The notes under the pieces were generated by a model. That model did not search any database, was not told the DNA's origin, and worked only from the letters and a program-made list of their open reading frames with translations. A stretch of 64,000 bases of DNA from Clostridium manihotivorum. Lineage in GTDB: Bacteria > Bacillota > Clostridia > Clostridiales > Clostridiaceae. Below are positions 16,971-25,713 of this stretch, piece by piece. The stretch covers positions 4,729,776-4,793,775 of the forward strand of contig NZ_CP025746.1 in assembly GCF_004015185.1 (NCBI RefSeq). The letters are read 5' to 3'. Each line of letters begins with the position of its first letter. Position 1 is the stretch's first letter. A program made the translations under genes and the position numbers.

Positions 16971-17551
16971 TTATTCCTCCTAATATTATTTTTTATCTCT
17001 AAAAAGTTTGAGAGAAGCTTTTTTCCTTCAGGTGTAAATATTGATTCTGGGTGAAACTGAATACCATAAACAGGGTACTTTACATGCTTTACTGCCATTA
17101 TCTCGCCATCATCAGTAGAAGTTGCTAGGGACAAAAGCTCCGTCCCCATGTCCCTAATTACCAGAGAATGGTATCTCATTACCTTTGTGGGACTCTCTAT
17201 TCCTTTAAACAAAGCATCATTGTTATGCTCTATCTTTGAGGTTTTTCCATGCATCACTTTCTTAGCTTTGACAATCTTGCTTCCAAAGACCTGTCCTATG
17301 CTTTGGTGTCCAAGGCAAATGCCTAGTATTGGTATTTGCTTATAGGTTTCATTAATTATATCCAAGGTATTTCCTGCGTCCTTTGGGTATCCTGGTCCTG
17401 GAGATATAATTAAAGCTTCAGGTGAAAGCTCTTTTATCTTCTTAGATGTTATTTTGTCATTTCTATAAACTTTAACCTCTTCCCCCAGTTCGCTTAAATA
17501 TTGATAAACGTTGTAGGTAAAGGAATCATAGTTATCAATCAATATAATCAT
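16967..17551 (-). CDS. trpG: Anthranilate synthase, glutamine amidotransferase subunit
   Basis: 194 residues, class I glutamine amidotransferase giving ammonia to TrpE. The nucleophile Cys is in GICLGHQ near residue 79 and the His-Glu of the triad in GIQFHPES near residue 168. In some Firmicutes this subunit also serves p-aminobenzoate synthase; no pab genes lie nearby. It overlaps trpE by four bases. Confidence 0.94.
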   Translation of the reverse strand: MIILIDNYDSFTYNVYQYLSELGEEVKVYRNDKITSKKIKELSPEALIISPGPGYPKDAGNTLDIINETYKQIPILGICLGHQSIGQVFGSKIVKAKKVMHGKTSKIEHNNDALFKGIESPTKVMRYHSLVIRDMGTELLSLATSTDDGEIMAVKHVKYPVYGIQFHPESIFTPEGKKLLSNFLEIKNNIRRNK

Positions 17552-18993
17552 TCTATAACCTCCAGTACTCCAAGAGCCTTATTATAACTTTCTTCATATT
17601 CCGTCTCAGGAACTGAATCGTAAACTATACCTGCTCCAGCTTGCACATAGCCTTTTCCATCCTTTAAGATCACAGTTCTTATGGCAATGCAGGTATCCAT
17701 ATCTCCATTAAAAGAAAAATATCCGATGGCTCCTGCATAAACTGACCTTTTCTCTTTTTCAAGCTCTTCTATTATTTCCATAGCTCTTATCTTTGGTGCA
17801 CCAGATAAGGTACCAGCCGGCAGACAGAACTTTAGTGCATCAAAAGCCTTGCTTCCTTTCTTCAACTTTCCTGTAACCTTAGAAACAATATGCATTATCT
17901 TCGAGTAAAGCTCTACCTCCATAAGTCTTTCTACCTTAACGGTGCCAACCTCACTGATTCTTCCTATATCATTTCTTGCTAGATCCACAAGCATTAGATG
18001 TTCAGCTACTTCCTTTTCATCTTCAAGAAGCTCCTTCTTTATAAGCTCATCTTCTTCTAATGTAATCCCCCTCTTTCTTGTCCCTGCTATAGGCATTGTG
18101 GTTACAACATCTTTCTTAACAGATACAAGACTTTCAGGAGAAGAGCCTACAATCTGAAAATCTATATAATCTATATAGAAAAGATAGGGTGATGGGTTTT
18201 TACTTCTTAATCGTCTGTAGATTTTGAAAGGATCCTCCTTAAAGTTGCAGCTGAACCTTTGAGAAACCACTATTTGAAATGCATCTCCATTTTCTATATA
18301 TCTTTTAGCCTTATTTACCATGTCCATATATTCTTCTTTTGTGGTATTTGAGTTTACTTCTTTTTTTAAAGTTTCAGGTGCTTCTAAGTTATTGTTCTTT
18401 GAGTATGAGCAAAGCTTCTCTCTTATTTGTAATAACTCTTCTTTAACCTCCTCATAGTCCTTTTTTTCATCTCTTAGTACAACTCTGTGAATAGAGATAT
18501 TTTTATCGAAATGATCGTATACTATAAAGTTTTTGTAGAACATAAGATAAGCTTCAGGAATACCTAATGCATCCTTATTGGAACTCTCGATATATTCATA
18601 TTGTTTTATAACGTCATAGCCAACATAGCCAACTGCTCCACCTTGAAAGGGAATGTTGTTTTCATCTTTATAGTTAATCTTCTCTATAAGGTTTTGTACT
18701 TCATCAAGTACCTTACCCCTCTTTTCTAAGGTGAGCTTATTTTCTGTAATTTCAATATTTTCTCCCAGGCTCTTTATCTCTGCATAGGGATTGTAACCTA
18801 TGAAGCTATATCTTCCCTTCTCAGGCTCAAATACTGAGCTTTCCAAAAGAAACATCTTATCTTCTCTTAATGCATAAAATATAGAAATTGGTGTCATCTC
18901 GTCTCCGTTAAACTTGTAATATAAGTCTAAGGAATAACCTTCTTTTCTAAGCAAATCAAATTCTTTTTTTGAATAACTAAAAATACTAACCAC
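17548..18993 (-). CDS. trpE: Anthranilate synthase, chorismate-binding subunit
   Basis: 481 residues. Converts chorismate and ammonia to anthranilate. The N-terminal LLESS element near residue 50, which binds feedback tryptophan in this family, and the catalytic chorismate-binding domain with IAGTRKRG, VDLARNDIGR, GAPKIRAME and QAGAGIVYDS are all present. The start is uncertain: the GTG at 18993 lies within its own AGAGGTGG ribosome site, and the codon five bases past that site is ATT, so a rare ATT start or a leaderless-like arrangement is possible. First gene of trpEGDCFBA, behind a Trp T-box. Confidence 0.94.
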   Translation of the reverse strand: MVSIFSYSKKEFDLLRKEGYSLDLYYKFNGDEMTPISIFYALREDKMFLLESSVFEPEKGRYSFIGYNPYAEIKSLGENIEITENKLTLEKRGKVLDEVQNLIEKINYKDENNIPFQGGAVGYVGYDVIKQYEYIESSNKDALGIPEAYLMFYKNFIVYDHFDKNISIHRVVLRDEKKDYEEVKEELLQIREKLCSYSKNNNLEAPETLKKEVNSNTTKEEYMDMVNKAKRYIENGDAFQIVVSQRFSCNFKEDPFKIYRRLRSKNPSPYLFYIDYIDFQIVGSSPESLVSVKKDVVTTMPIAGTRKRGITLEEDELIKKELLEDEKEVAEHLMLVDLARNDIGRISEVGTVKVERLMEVELYSKIMHIVSKVTGKLKKGSKAFDALKFCLPAGTLSGAPKIRAMEIIEELEKEKRSVYAGAIGYFSFNGDMDTCIAIRTVILKDGKGYVQAGAGIVYDSVPETEYEESYNKALGVLEVIE

Positions 18994-19082
18994 CTCTTTA
19001 TCTAAAAATTAAAAATATTGCAAAAATTAAAATTGCTATTAGGAAGCCTTCACTGATTAAAATCAGAGTGTACATAAGTCGT

Positions 19083-19158
19083 TGCCTTACTACTCTAAAC
19101 CCTTGATATCACTAAGTTTAGCTAATATTTTTTTATAATTCCATAGACAGTAAAAAAC
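19083..19158. repeat. Family D repeat in the trp leader
   Basis: Matches the family D core: CTCTAAACCCTTGATATCACTAAGTTTAGCTAATA and the right end CATAGACAGTAAAAAA. It lies between the T-box terminator and trpE, so it is transcribed in the leader when the T-box reads through. Confidence 0.65.
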
Positions 19159-19223
19159 AATATTTTTTTGAAATTGATATAGAAACCCGGGTATTTATAT
19201 ATTTAAAGTAAATCTTTAAAAAA

Positions 19224-19485
19224 CAAAAAATCCCCTACATGCAAAAAATGCATATAGAGGACGATAATTATCGCGGTGCCACCTCAATTTACTTAACAAA
19301 AAGTAATCTCTTAATCAGATACATAACAATATCCTATCCCTATAACGTGGGAATACGTGTCACCTACTAAAACTTTCGGCTCCCTCTCGTAAGTCCATTC
19401 AGCCTATGTCTAAATACTGCATCTCACCGCCTGCAGCTCTCTGTAATTCTTTCAGTACGCTTACTACTCTTACTCATCGATTTAT
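19224..19485 (-). promoter_or_regulatory. Tryptophan-specific T-box riboswitch (TGG specifier)
   Basis: Minus-strand leader with an AGTA-type Stem I start, the specifier segment CTGAATGGACTTACGAG in which TGG (Trp; 19395-19397) follows GAA and precedes A, and the T-box sequence GAGGTGGCACCGCG (19270-19285). The TGGC of the T-box bulge would pair with a GCCA tRNA end, matching the G discriminator of tRNA-Trp. A terminator (CCTCTATATGCA, T-rich loop, TGCATGTAGGGG, six T's; 19224-19261) follows. Uncharged tRNA-Trp should prevent termination and switch on trpE to trpA. Confidence 0.92.
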
Positions 19486-19499
19486 CACTTTATGAATTT

Positions 19500-19528
19500 A
19501 TTATAATAAAGTAACCTTATTTTGTAAA
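19500..19528 (-). promoter_or_regulatory. Promoter of the trp operon
   Basis: Minus strand TTTACA (19523-19528), a 17-base spacer and TATAAT (19500-19505), immediately upstream of the T-box Stem I. Confidence 0.8.
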
Positions 19529-19560
19529 TACATTTTTAAAATATTTTATTTCTTCTTTTC

Positions 19561-19725
19561 GTATAGGGAACCAAATTCAACTATTAATTTATACTTGTTA
19601 TAAATTAAGTTTTCATAAAGGCTCCCTATATAGGAACCCAACTTCAACTATTAAGTTATGCATGCCGTAAAAATCCTCAGAAGCCATGATTTTCGAACAT
19701 ACATAACCTAAGTTAATCTAAGCAC
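19561..19725. repeat. Family B repeats, two in tandem
   Basis: A short copy (19561-19632; GTATAGGGAACCAAATTC to TTCATAAAGGCTCCCTATA) abuts a second (from about 19628; TATAGGAACCCAACTTC, with a diverged AAAAATCCTCAGAAGCC core). The rest of the gap up to the yjeM start at 20120 is very AT-rich and shows no further element I can support. Confidence 0.65.
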
Positions 19726-20119
19726 TGTATCATTAACACTTTAATTTGAATATAGTATTTTAGAGTGCTTATTTATCAATTAGGTATTTTAACTTAATTT
19801 TTATCAAACAATTTTAAATTGAATTAAATAGATTTTAATAATAACTTTTATATTAAGCTCGCAATTTTTCTTATAAAATTTATTGTTTTTGCTAAAAATA
19901 AGATGATTATTTAATATAAAAATTTTTTTAATGATTTGTTGTTAATTTTTTATTAATAATTTTGTAACTTATCAACCATTTATTTAGTCATAACGATTAT
20001 GGATTATGTTACATCAGAGTATATAATGTTATTTGCAATATAAATATATAAAACTTTCATTTTGTAGTTAGTTTATTTTTAAAATCTTTTTTAATTTTAT
20101 GTTTCATGGAGGGAGAAAA

Positions 20120-21604
20120 ATGGAAAACACAAACAAGAAGAAATTAACTCTTGTACCACTGATTTTAATGATATTTACATCAGTGTTCGGATTTGCAAAC
20201 ATGCCAAGATCATTTTATCTTATGGGCTACAGTGCAATTCCTTGGTACATAATATCAGCAATTACATTCTTTATTCCATTTGCATTTATGATGGCAGAGT
20301 ATGGTGCTGCTTTCAAAAATGAAAAAGGTGGAATATATTCATGGATGGAGAAATCAGTAGGTCCTAGATATGCATTTATAGGTACTTTCATGTGGTATGC
20401 ATCTTATATCATCTGGATGGTTAATATATGCTCATCTATATGGATACCACTATCAAATTTAATATTTGGTAAGGATACTACTGCTACTTGGTCATTATTT
20501 GGTCTTGGATCCACACAAACTTTAGGAATCCTTGGAGTAATATGGATTTCAGTGGTTACCTTTACAGCTTCAAGAGGCTTAGAAAAAATAACAAAGATAA
20601 CTTCCGTTGGAGGAACAGCGGTAGCTTTATTAAACATAGTTTTATTAATTGGTGCAGTTGTAGTTCTAATTGCAAATGGAGGTCATGTGGCTGAGCCTAT
20701 AAGTTCTAGCGCCTTCACTACATCACCAAATCCTTCATATCAAAGCTCTATATCAGTTTTATCCTTCTTAGTTTTCGCTATATTCGCTTATGGTGGAATA
20801 GAAGTAGTTGGTGGTTTAGTTGATGAAACTGAGAACGCAGAAGTAACTTTCCCTAAAGGAATAACAATCGCTGCTATAGTTATTGCAATAGGCTATTCCT
20901 TAGGAATATTCTTATGTGGAATCTTTACAAACTGGACAGATGTTCTTTCAGTAAAAGGTGTACACATGGGAAATGTAGCTTATGTAGTAATGAAAAACTT
21001 AGGATATCAATTAGGACTTGGCTTCCACTTAAATCAAGCTGCAGCTTTACAACTTGGCGCTTGGGTTGCTAGATTTGTTGGTCTTTCTATGTTCCTTGCT
21101 TTATCTGGTGCCTTCTTCACTTTATCCTATGCTCCATTAAAGCAATTAATAGAAGGAACTCCTGCAAAATTATGGCCTGGTAACATGAGTAAAGTTGAAA
21201 ATGGTATTCCTAAGAATGCTATGTATGTTCAATGTGTAATAGTTATTGTATTTGTATTGATGGTTTCCTTTGGTGGTCAAGGTGCAGCTGCTTTCTTCAG
21301 CAGACTAGTACTTATGACAAACGTTGCCATGACTATACCTTACTTATTTATTTCAGGAGCTTTTGCTTCCTTTAAGAAAAAAGAAGAGATTAAGAAGCCA
21401 TTTACAGTTTTCAAAAGCAATACAACTGCATTGATAGCTACTATAATAGTTACTTTCACCGTAGGTTTTGCTAACTTCTTTACTATAATAGAACCTGCAA
21501 CAAAAGGTGATTTAGAATCCACACTTTGGATGATAGGCGGTCCTATATTCTTTACTATCGTATCCGTATTAATGTACTGGAGATATGAAAGAAGTCAAAG
21601 ATAA
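20120..21604 (+). CDS. yjeM: YjeM-family amino acid transporter (APC superfamily)
   Basis: 494 residues with about twelve membrane segments. The N-terminus (LMIFTSVFGFANMPRSFYL), the EYGAAFKNEKGGIYSWMEKS segment and the KSVGPRYAFIGTFMW stretch closely match what I recall of Escherichia coli YjeM, a glutamate/GABA-antiporter-like member of the APC superfamily whose substrate is unproven. An in-frame ATG seven codons earlier exists, but GGAGGGAG fits the ATG at 20120. It is transcribed divergently from the trp operon; a role in aromatic amino acid uptake is possible but only a guess from position. Confidence 0.87.
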   Translation: MENTNKKKLTLVPLILMIFTSVFGFANMPRSFYLMGYSAIPWYIISAITFFIPFAFMMAEYGAAFKNEKGGIYSWMEKSVGPRYAFIGTFMWYASYIIWMVNICSSIWIPLSNLIFGKDTTATWSLFGLGSTQTLGILGVIWISVVTFTASRGLEKITKITSVGGTAVALLNIVLLIGAVVVLIANGGHVAEPISSSAFTTSPNPSYQSSISVLSFLVFAIFAYGGIEVVGGLVDETENAEVTFPKGITIAAIVIAIGYSLGIFLCGIFTNWTDVLSVKGVHMGNVAYVVMKNLGYQLGLGFHLNQAAALQLGAWVARFVGLSMFLALSGAFFTLSYAPLKQLIEGTPAKLWPGNMSKVENGIPKNAMYVQCVIVIVFVLMVSFGGQGAAAFFSRLVLMTNVAMTIPYLFISGAFASFKKKEEIKKPFTVFKSNTTALIATIIVTFTVGFANFFTIIEPATKGDLESTLWMIGGPIFFTIVSVLMYWRYERSQR

Positions 21605-21630
21605 TCTTTTAATTATGACAGTATAACGAA

Positions 21631-21664
21631 AAAACGCTAAAGTAATTTTCTTTAGCGTTTTTTT
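21631..21664 (+). terminator. Terminator of yjeM
   Basis: AACGCTAAAG, a short loop, CTTTAGCGTT and seven T's, 27 bases after the stop. It begins an E-type module that runs on to about 21712 in diverged form. Confidence 0.9.
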
Positions 21665-21714
21665 GCGCACTTTTTTTCTCAACGTTTATCAAGAAATTCT
21701 CTTAGGCGAATAAG

Positions 21715-21857
21715 ATTTATTTTTTACTATAGGGAACCAACTTCAAATATTAAGTTTTCATATAGGTTCGCCATATTTACTCTAACAAGCTGTTCTAAAG
21801 TCTTGATATTGGTAGCTTTAAATAAAATAATATTTTATACTAGTTTATCAGTAAAAT
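21715..21857. repeat. Family D repeat with a family B copy nested inside
   Basis: A D copy begins near TTTATTTTTTACTA and resumes at ACAAGCTGTTCTAAAGTCTTGATATT, ending near ATCAGTAAAAT. Between them, 21727-21776 is a short B copy (TAGGGAACCAACTTCAAATATTAAG, TTTTCATATAGG). The D copy is therefore older than the B insertion. Confidence 0.6.
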
Positions 21858-22306
21858 ATACAGCTTGATTCTTTTAATTCACCATCTTCGTAAACAAACT
21901 TTGCTGAGAAGAATTTATCTTGCTTCATCCAACTTAAAAACAATTTATCTCCTTCCCAAAGTGGAAGCATTAATAACTCTTCGTCATCAATCCATTTTAA
22001 ATTGCCCTCATTGGAATCAGTAAGCTCGCCCTCATATTCTGATGCGGAAAATAGGAACACATACCAATCTTCGCCATCCTTGAAGGCAGGAAATGTTAGC
22101 AGACCTTTTAAAGATGGATTTTTTATTATTAATCCACTTTCCTCCAACACTTCTCTCTTAACGCACTCCTCAGGAGTCTCTCCTTTTTCCATTTTACCGC
22201 CTAACCCTACCCATTTTCCTTCGTGCACATCATTTATCTTTTTTACTCTATGTAGCATAAGGGTCCTATTATTCTTTCTTATGTAGCAAAGGGTTGAGTT
22301 TTTCAT
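21848..22306 (-). CDS. NUDIX hydrolase (MutT-like, 8-oxo-dGTP diphosphatase type)
   Basis: 152 residues. The Nudix box is complete: G-x5-E-x7-R-E-V-x-E-E-x-G-L, beginning GGKMEKGETPEE near residue 38. The N-terminus (STLCYIRKNNRTLMLHRVKK) fits the MutT/YjhB-like branch that removes oxidised or damaged nucleotides, but Nudix specificity cannot be read from the box. The start is set by CGAGGTGATAAG. Convergent with yjeM; the 3' end overlaps a diverged D repeat. Confidence 0.85.
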   Translation of the reverse strand: MKNSTLCYIRKNNRTLMLHRVKKINDVHEGKWVGLGGKMEKGETPEECVKREVLEESGLIIKNPSLKGLLTFPAFKDGEDWYVFLFSASEYEGELTDSNEGNLKWIDDEELLMLPLWEGDKLFLSWMKQDKFFSAKFVYEDGELKESSCIFY

Positions 22307-22720
22307 CTTATCACCTCGTTGATTTATTGTTTTTTAAGATGTATGGATTCAATATCTATTTATAATTTTCTTCTATCTTTCAATAATAGAATTCTAAAGC
22401 ATAAATCTCTCTATTTTTTGTTATATTAACAATTATAGCCATATAGATATTATTCTATCTAATAATATATCTAATTTCTACATATAATTATTAAATACTT
22501 ACAAAGTTTAGATATGTAATCTTTTATATTAATCATAACTTTTCCTTTTATTATTTTTCCTCGTTAAAGTAACCTGTTTGAATTAAGTTATTAGCCATCC
22601 GATGCTTTAATAAGCTTGTTCAAAAATCAATATTATTTTTCTTATATATGTATTTAATCCCTATATACATCGCTATACGCAACTTTATTAAAATATAATT
22701 CTTAAAAAAATAAAAAATTG
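22307..22720. other. AT-rich gap upstream of ygiD
   Basis: No gene is seen. It contains a short family C fragment near 22573-22620 (TTTGAATTAAGTTATTAGCCATCCGATGCTTTAAT) and otherwise only AT-rich sequence. Confidence 0.5.
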
Positions 22721-22749
22721 TTGCAAACTATATCGTATTAGTATATTAT
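22721..22749 (+). promoter_or_regulatory. Likely promoter of the ygiD-like gene
   Basis: TTGCAA (22721-22726), 17 bases, TATTAT (22744-22749), giving a leader of about 45 bases before the ATG at 22803. Confidence 0.6.
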
Positions 22750-22802
22750 ATATAAAAAAGTAACCAACTAATTATAAGTAATTATTGATAGGAGATAAAT
22801 TT

Positions 22803-23579
22803 ATGAAAGATAGATTACCAGGACTTTTCATCGGACACGGAAGCCCCATGAACGCTATTGAAACTAATGAATATACAAAAATGCTTAATAAACTAGGAGA
22901 AACTATAGGAAAGCCTAAGGCAATATTAGTTATATCAGCCCATTGGCTTACAGAAGGTAGTTATATAGATATACAAGATACCCCTAAACAAATATATGAT
23001 TTTTACGGATTCCCAAGAGAGTTATATGAAGTGAGCTATAAGCCCTCTGGTTCTTCAGAATATGCCTTAAGAGCTTATGAACACTTAAAAGCCTTTGGTG
23101 TTAAATCTACAACGGAATGGGGCCTTGATCATGGTTCATGGGCTATATTAAAACATTTATACCCCAATGCAGATGTACCAGCTTTTCAATTAAGCCTCAA
23201 TCATGCTTTTACAACTGAAGAACATTATAATTTAGGAAAAAAGCTAAATAAGTTAAGAAATGAAGGTTATTTGATTCTAGGCAGTGGAAACATTGTTCAT
23301 AACTTAAGAAAGATGGATTTTGAAGCTTCTGATAGTCCATTTGAATGGGCTAAGAAGTTTGACGAATATATCGCGAATTCTTTAATCAGCAATAATCACC
23401 ATAACTTGATTAATTACAAGTCTCAGGGGATTACAGAAAAATTAGCTTTACCTACGGATGAGCATTATCTACCATTACTATATATAGCTGCTCTTCAAGA
23501 ACCAGATGAAAGTATAAGCTTTCTTCATGAAGGCATTGAATTCGGCTCATTATCTATGAGAAGTTTTATAGTTTCATAA
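22803..23579 (+). CDS. ygiD: YgiD/DODA-family extradiol dioxygenase
   Basis: 258 residues, class III extradiol ring-cleavage dioxygenase superfamily (LigB fold), annotated in enterics as 4,5-DOPA dioxygenase. Metal-ligand regions are visible: FIGHGSPMNAI at the N-terminus, ISAHWLTEG near residue 44, LDHGSWAILKHLYP near residue 110 and SGNIVHNLRK near residue 162. The natural substrate in clostridia is unknown, and an oxygen-dependent reaction would be odd in a strict anaerobe. The start at 22803 is chosen over an in-frame ATG six codons earlier because AGGAGA is correctly spaced only for it. Confidence 0.85.
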   Translation: MKDRLPGLFIGHGSPMNAIETNEYTKMLNKLGETIGKPKAILVISAHWLTEGSYIDIQDTPKQIYDFYGFPRELYEVSYKPSGSSEYALRAYEHLKAFGVKSTTEWGLDHGSWAILKHLYPNADVPAFQLSLNHAFTTEEHYNLGKKLNKLRNEGYLILGSGNIVHNLRKMDFEASDSPFEWAKKFDEYIANSLISNNHHNLINYKSQGITEKLALPTDEHYLPLLYIAALQEPDESISFLHEGIEFGSLSMRSFIVS

Positions 23580-23588
23580 AAGAAAAAG

Positions 23589-23672
23589 ACTCACTAAAAT
23601 TTCTTTCATTAGTGAGTTTTTTTCGCATATGCCTTTCCGAATGCATATGAGGAAAATCTGCAGGAGAATAAT
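23589..23672 (+). terminator. Terminator plus E module after ygiD
   Basis: ACTCACTAA and TTAGTGAGT arms with seven T's (to 23623) form a terminator. The attached sequence CGCATATGCCTTTCCGAATGC ... GGAAAATCTGCAGG could form a second hairpin and is the conserved E module also seen at 31727, 36553, 48677 and 58155. Confidence 0.8.
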
Positions 23673-23673
23673 A

Positions 23674-23769
23674 TTTCTTTACTTTTTACCCTAAACAGCT
23701 GTTCTAAAGCCTTGATATTACTAGGTTTAGCAATCAAAAAACTTTATACTCACCTATAAAGTAAAAAAC
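23674..23769. repeat. Family D repeat
   Basis: Reads TTTCTTTACTTTTTACCCTAAACAGCTGTTCTAAAGCCTTGATATTACTAGGTTTAGC and ends TATAAAGTAAAAAA. It directly follows the E module, so E and D form one block here. Confidence 0.7.
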
Positions 23770-23814
23770 TGTATAATTTCTTATACAGTTAAAAACAGTT
23801 GGTGCAGCTACATA

Positions 23815-24141
23815 TTATTTAATTCCGCTTATCTTCCCTTTTAATGCTTTCATACGACCGTTTACATAGTTTAAGAGTTCATTTTTATTTTCCTTTATTT
23901 CAGCGGGAGCATTAGAAACTATAGTTATTAAATCTAACTTATTTGCTTTAACCTTTTCAGCAATTTCATAAGCTAGATATCTATTCTTTACGCTCCAGTA
24001 AGCATTGTTAAACTCATCTACCTGTCTTCTATTATAGTAACCTTTTTCTATACCAAATTGGAATAAATCTGCTGCTGCTTCCAATTCCTCTAAATCTTCA
24101 GCTTCTAAAGTTTCATTAATTAGCGATTGAAATGTTTTCAT
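23815..24141 (-). CDS. Small acidic helical protein of unknown function
   Basis: 108 residues that I do not recognise. The N-terminal third is rich in Glu and Leu (LEAEDLEELEAAADLF) and the whole protein looks helical, without a signal peptide or membrane segment; the C-terminus is basic. A strong GAGGGGTG ribosome site and clean codon use support a real gene. It is monocistronic, with a D repeat just downstream and a long AT-rich gap upstream. Confidence 0.6.
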   Translation of the reverse strand: MKTFQSLINETLEAEDLEELEAAADLFQFGIEKGYYNRRQVDEFNNAYWSVKNRYLAYEIAEKVKANKLDLITIVSNAPAEIKENKNELLNYVNGRMKALKGKISGIK

Positions 24142-24683
24142 TCTAGCACCCCTCTTTAGTGAGATATTCTTATTTTAAACCTATAGATAATTTATATACT
24201 GGTTCATGTTAGATTAGTTCCCAGTAAAATACACATAGGATAAGACTCTACTATTTCACTTATAATATAAAATTTTTACCACCTATATAATACATTATAT
24301 TACTATATTAAATCAAATAAAGTTTATTTTAAAATTTTTATTAAATTACTAATACAATTTCTAATTTACTATTTATATCTGTTTAGTAATATAATTTTAG
24401 TATATATACTTTAATAAATATAATGCATAGGTGTTTATAAATCCATGAAATTCTCTCTATTAGGACTAAACTAATAATTTTATTAACCATTAGTCATTAG
24501 TTACGCTTTAAATTATACTTTATTTAAAAGCCTTCTGCTATATCCTCATGATAAAATTGTACATAAAATAAATTATTTTATAATAGTACTCACTCATAAC
24601 TTGAAATATTGGCAAAACTATAAATATATTACCCTTTATATTGAACCTCAACAAATAAACCTGTATATTATTTATATAATTAA

Positions 24684-24777
24684 AAATGTAGCACTTCAAT
24701 CCGAAACCTATTTTCAAAACTCCTCTGGATTTTGAGATGAGAACTTGAAAATATAAATTTTAATATGAAGTAGCAAA
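24684..24777. repeat. Family A palindromic repeat
   Basis: Begins AAATGTAGCACTTCAATCCG and ends AATATGAAGTAGCAAAT; the interior CTCCTCTGGATTTTGAGATG is close to the copies at 42322 and 390. Confidence 0.75.
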
Positions 24778-24821
24778 TTAAATCTGAATAAGATATTTCA
24801 TATAAAACAATTAAGCTCTAT

Positions 24822-24909
24822 TTTTTACTGTATTGCTAAATAAATATTCTAGTGACTTAAGATCGTTAAGCTAGAAAAAATTTATACGCTTTCCATTACA
24901 GTAAAAAAC
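24822..24909. repeat. Family D repeat with clean terminal inverted repeats
   Basis: Starts TTTTTTACTGTA and ends TTACAGTAAAAAA: 12 of 13 positions are inverted matches, the clearest ends in the family. The interior is diverged. The rest of the 24142-24966 gap is AT-rich and, apart from the family A copy, empty. Confidence 0.65.
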
Positions 24910-24966
24910 GTTATCTTATTGTACATACATTTTTGATACTTTAAGAATTTTGAAAGGAGTTACACA

Positions 24967-25608
24967 ATGGAAGATAATTTTTATACTAAAAAAGAAGAAT
25001 TAATGAATTCCCTAACCCACGGGATTGGAACTGCATTTGCAATAGCAGCTTTGGTTGTAGGAATTGTTCTAGCTGCCTTAAAAGGAACTGCTTGGCATGT
25101 AGTAAGCTTTTCCATATACGGCTCAACCTTAGTTATACTTTATCTAGAATCGACCTTATATCACAGCTTACCTGGTAAGAAGGTAAAAAGGTTATTTAGA
25201 AAGTTTGACCATATGTCCATATTTGTACTGATTGCTGGAAGCTATACACCGTTTTGTCTTACAGCTTTAAGAGGACCAGTAGGTTGGACTATCTTCGGTA
25301 TTGTATGGGGGTGCACAGTAGTAGGAATAACTTTAAAGGCTTTTTATACCGGTAAACGAGAAATACTCTCTACTGTACTCTACGTTGTAATGGGTTGGCT
25401 TATAATGTTCGCTATTAAACCTCTTTATATAAGTATGCCTTTTTACGGGTTTTTATTTTTAGTTTTAGGTGGGGTTTCCTACACTGTAGGCGCATTCTTC
25501 TTCATAAAGGATTCAATTAAATATAATCATGCTATATGGCATCTTTTTGTTATAGCAGGAAGTGTATTCCACTACTTCTCAATCTTAAGTTTATTGTACT
25601 TGAAGTAA
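24967..25608 (+). CDS. trhA: Hemolysin III / TrhA family membrane protein
   Basis: 213 residues with seven predicted membrane segments, PAQR superfamily. Family marks are the N-terminal LMNSLTHGIG, the YHSLPGKKVKRLFRKFDHMSIF segment near residue 60 and the C-terminal HAIWHLFVIAGSVFHYF, which place conserved His, Ser and Asp residues at the membrane face. Bacterial TrhA proteins are linked to membrane fluidity control; hemolysis is a historical name. Strong GAAAGGAG site; monocistronic with its own terminator. Confidence 0.9.
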   Translation: MEDNFYTKKEELMNSLTHGIGTAFAIAALVVGIVLAALKGTAWHVVSFSIYGSTLVILYLESTLYHSLPGKKVKRLFRKFDHMSIFVLIAGSYTPFCLTALRGPVGWTIFGIVWGCTVVGITLKAFYTGKREILSTVLYVVMGWLIMFAIKPLYISMPFYGFLFLVLGGVSYTVGAFFFIKDSIKYNHAIWHLFVIAGSVFHYFSILSLLYLK

Positions 25609-25640
25609 TAAAAGCTTTATATTGGTGTTAATATTAAAAA

Positions 25641-25674
25641 GCCGCTGAAGCTATCTTTCTTCAGCGGCCTTTTT
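25641..25674 (+). terminator. Terminator of trhA
   Basis: GCCGCTGAAG, short loop, CTTCAGCGGC then C and five T's, followed by TGCGTATCT, a diverged E-module tail reaching about 25712. Confidence 0.88.
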
Positions 25675-25713
25675 GCGTATCTAAATTTTTCTCAGAGTAT
25701 ATGTAGAGATACA

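Noticed and set aside
20120..21604. Dedicated tryptophan or aromatic amino acid permease
   Set aside because: The sequence resembles YjeM, of unproven substrate, and no T-box or leader peptide precedes it; position next to trp is not enough.
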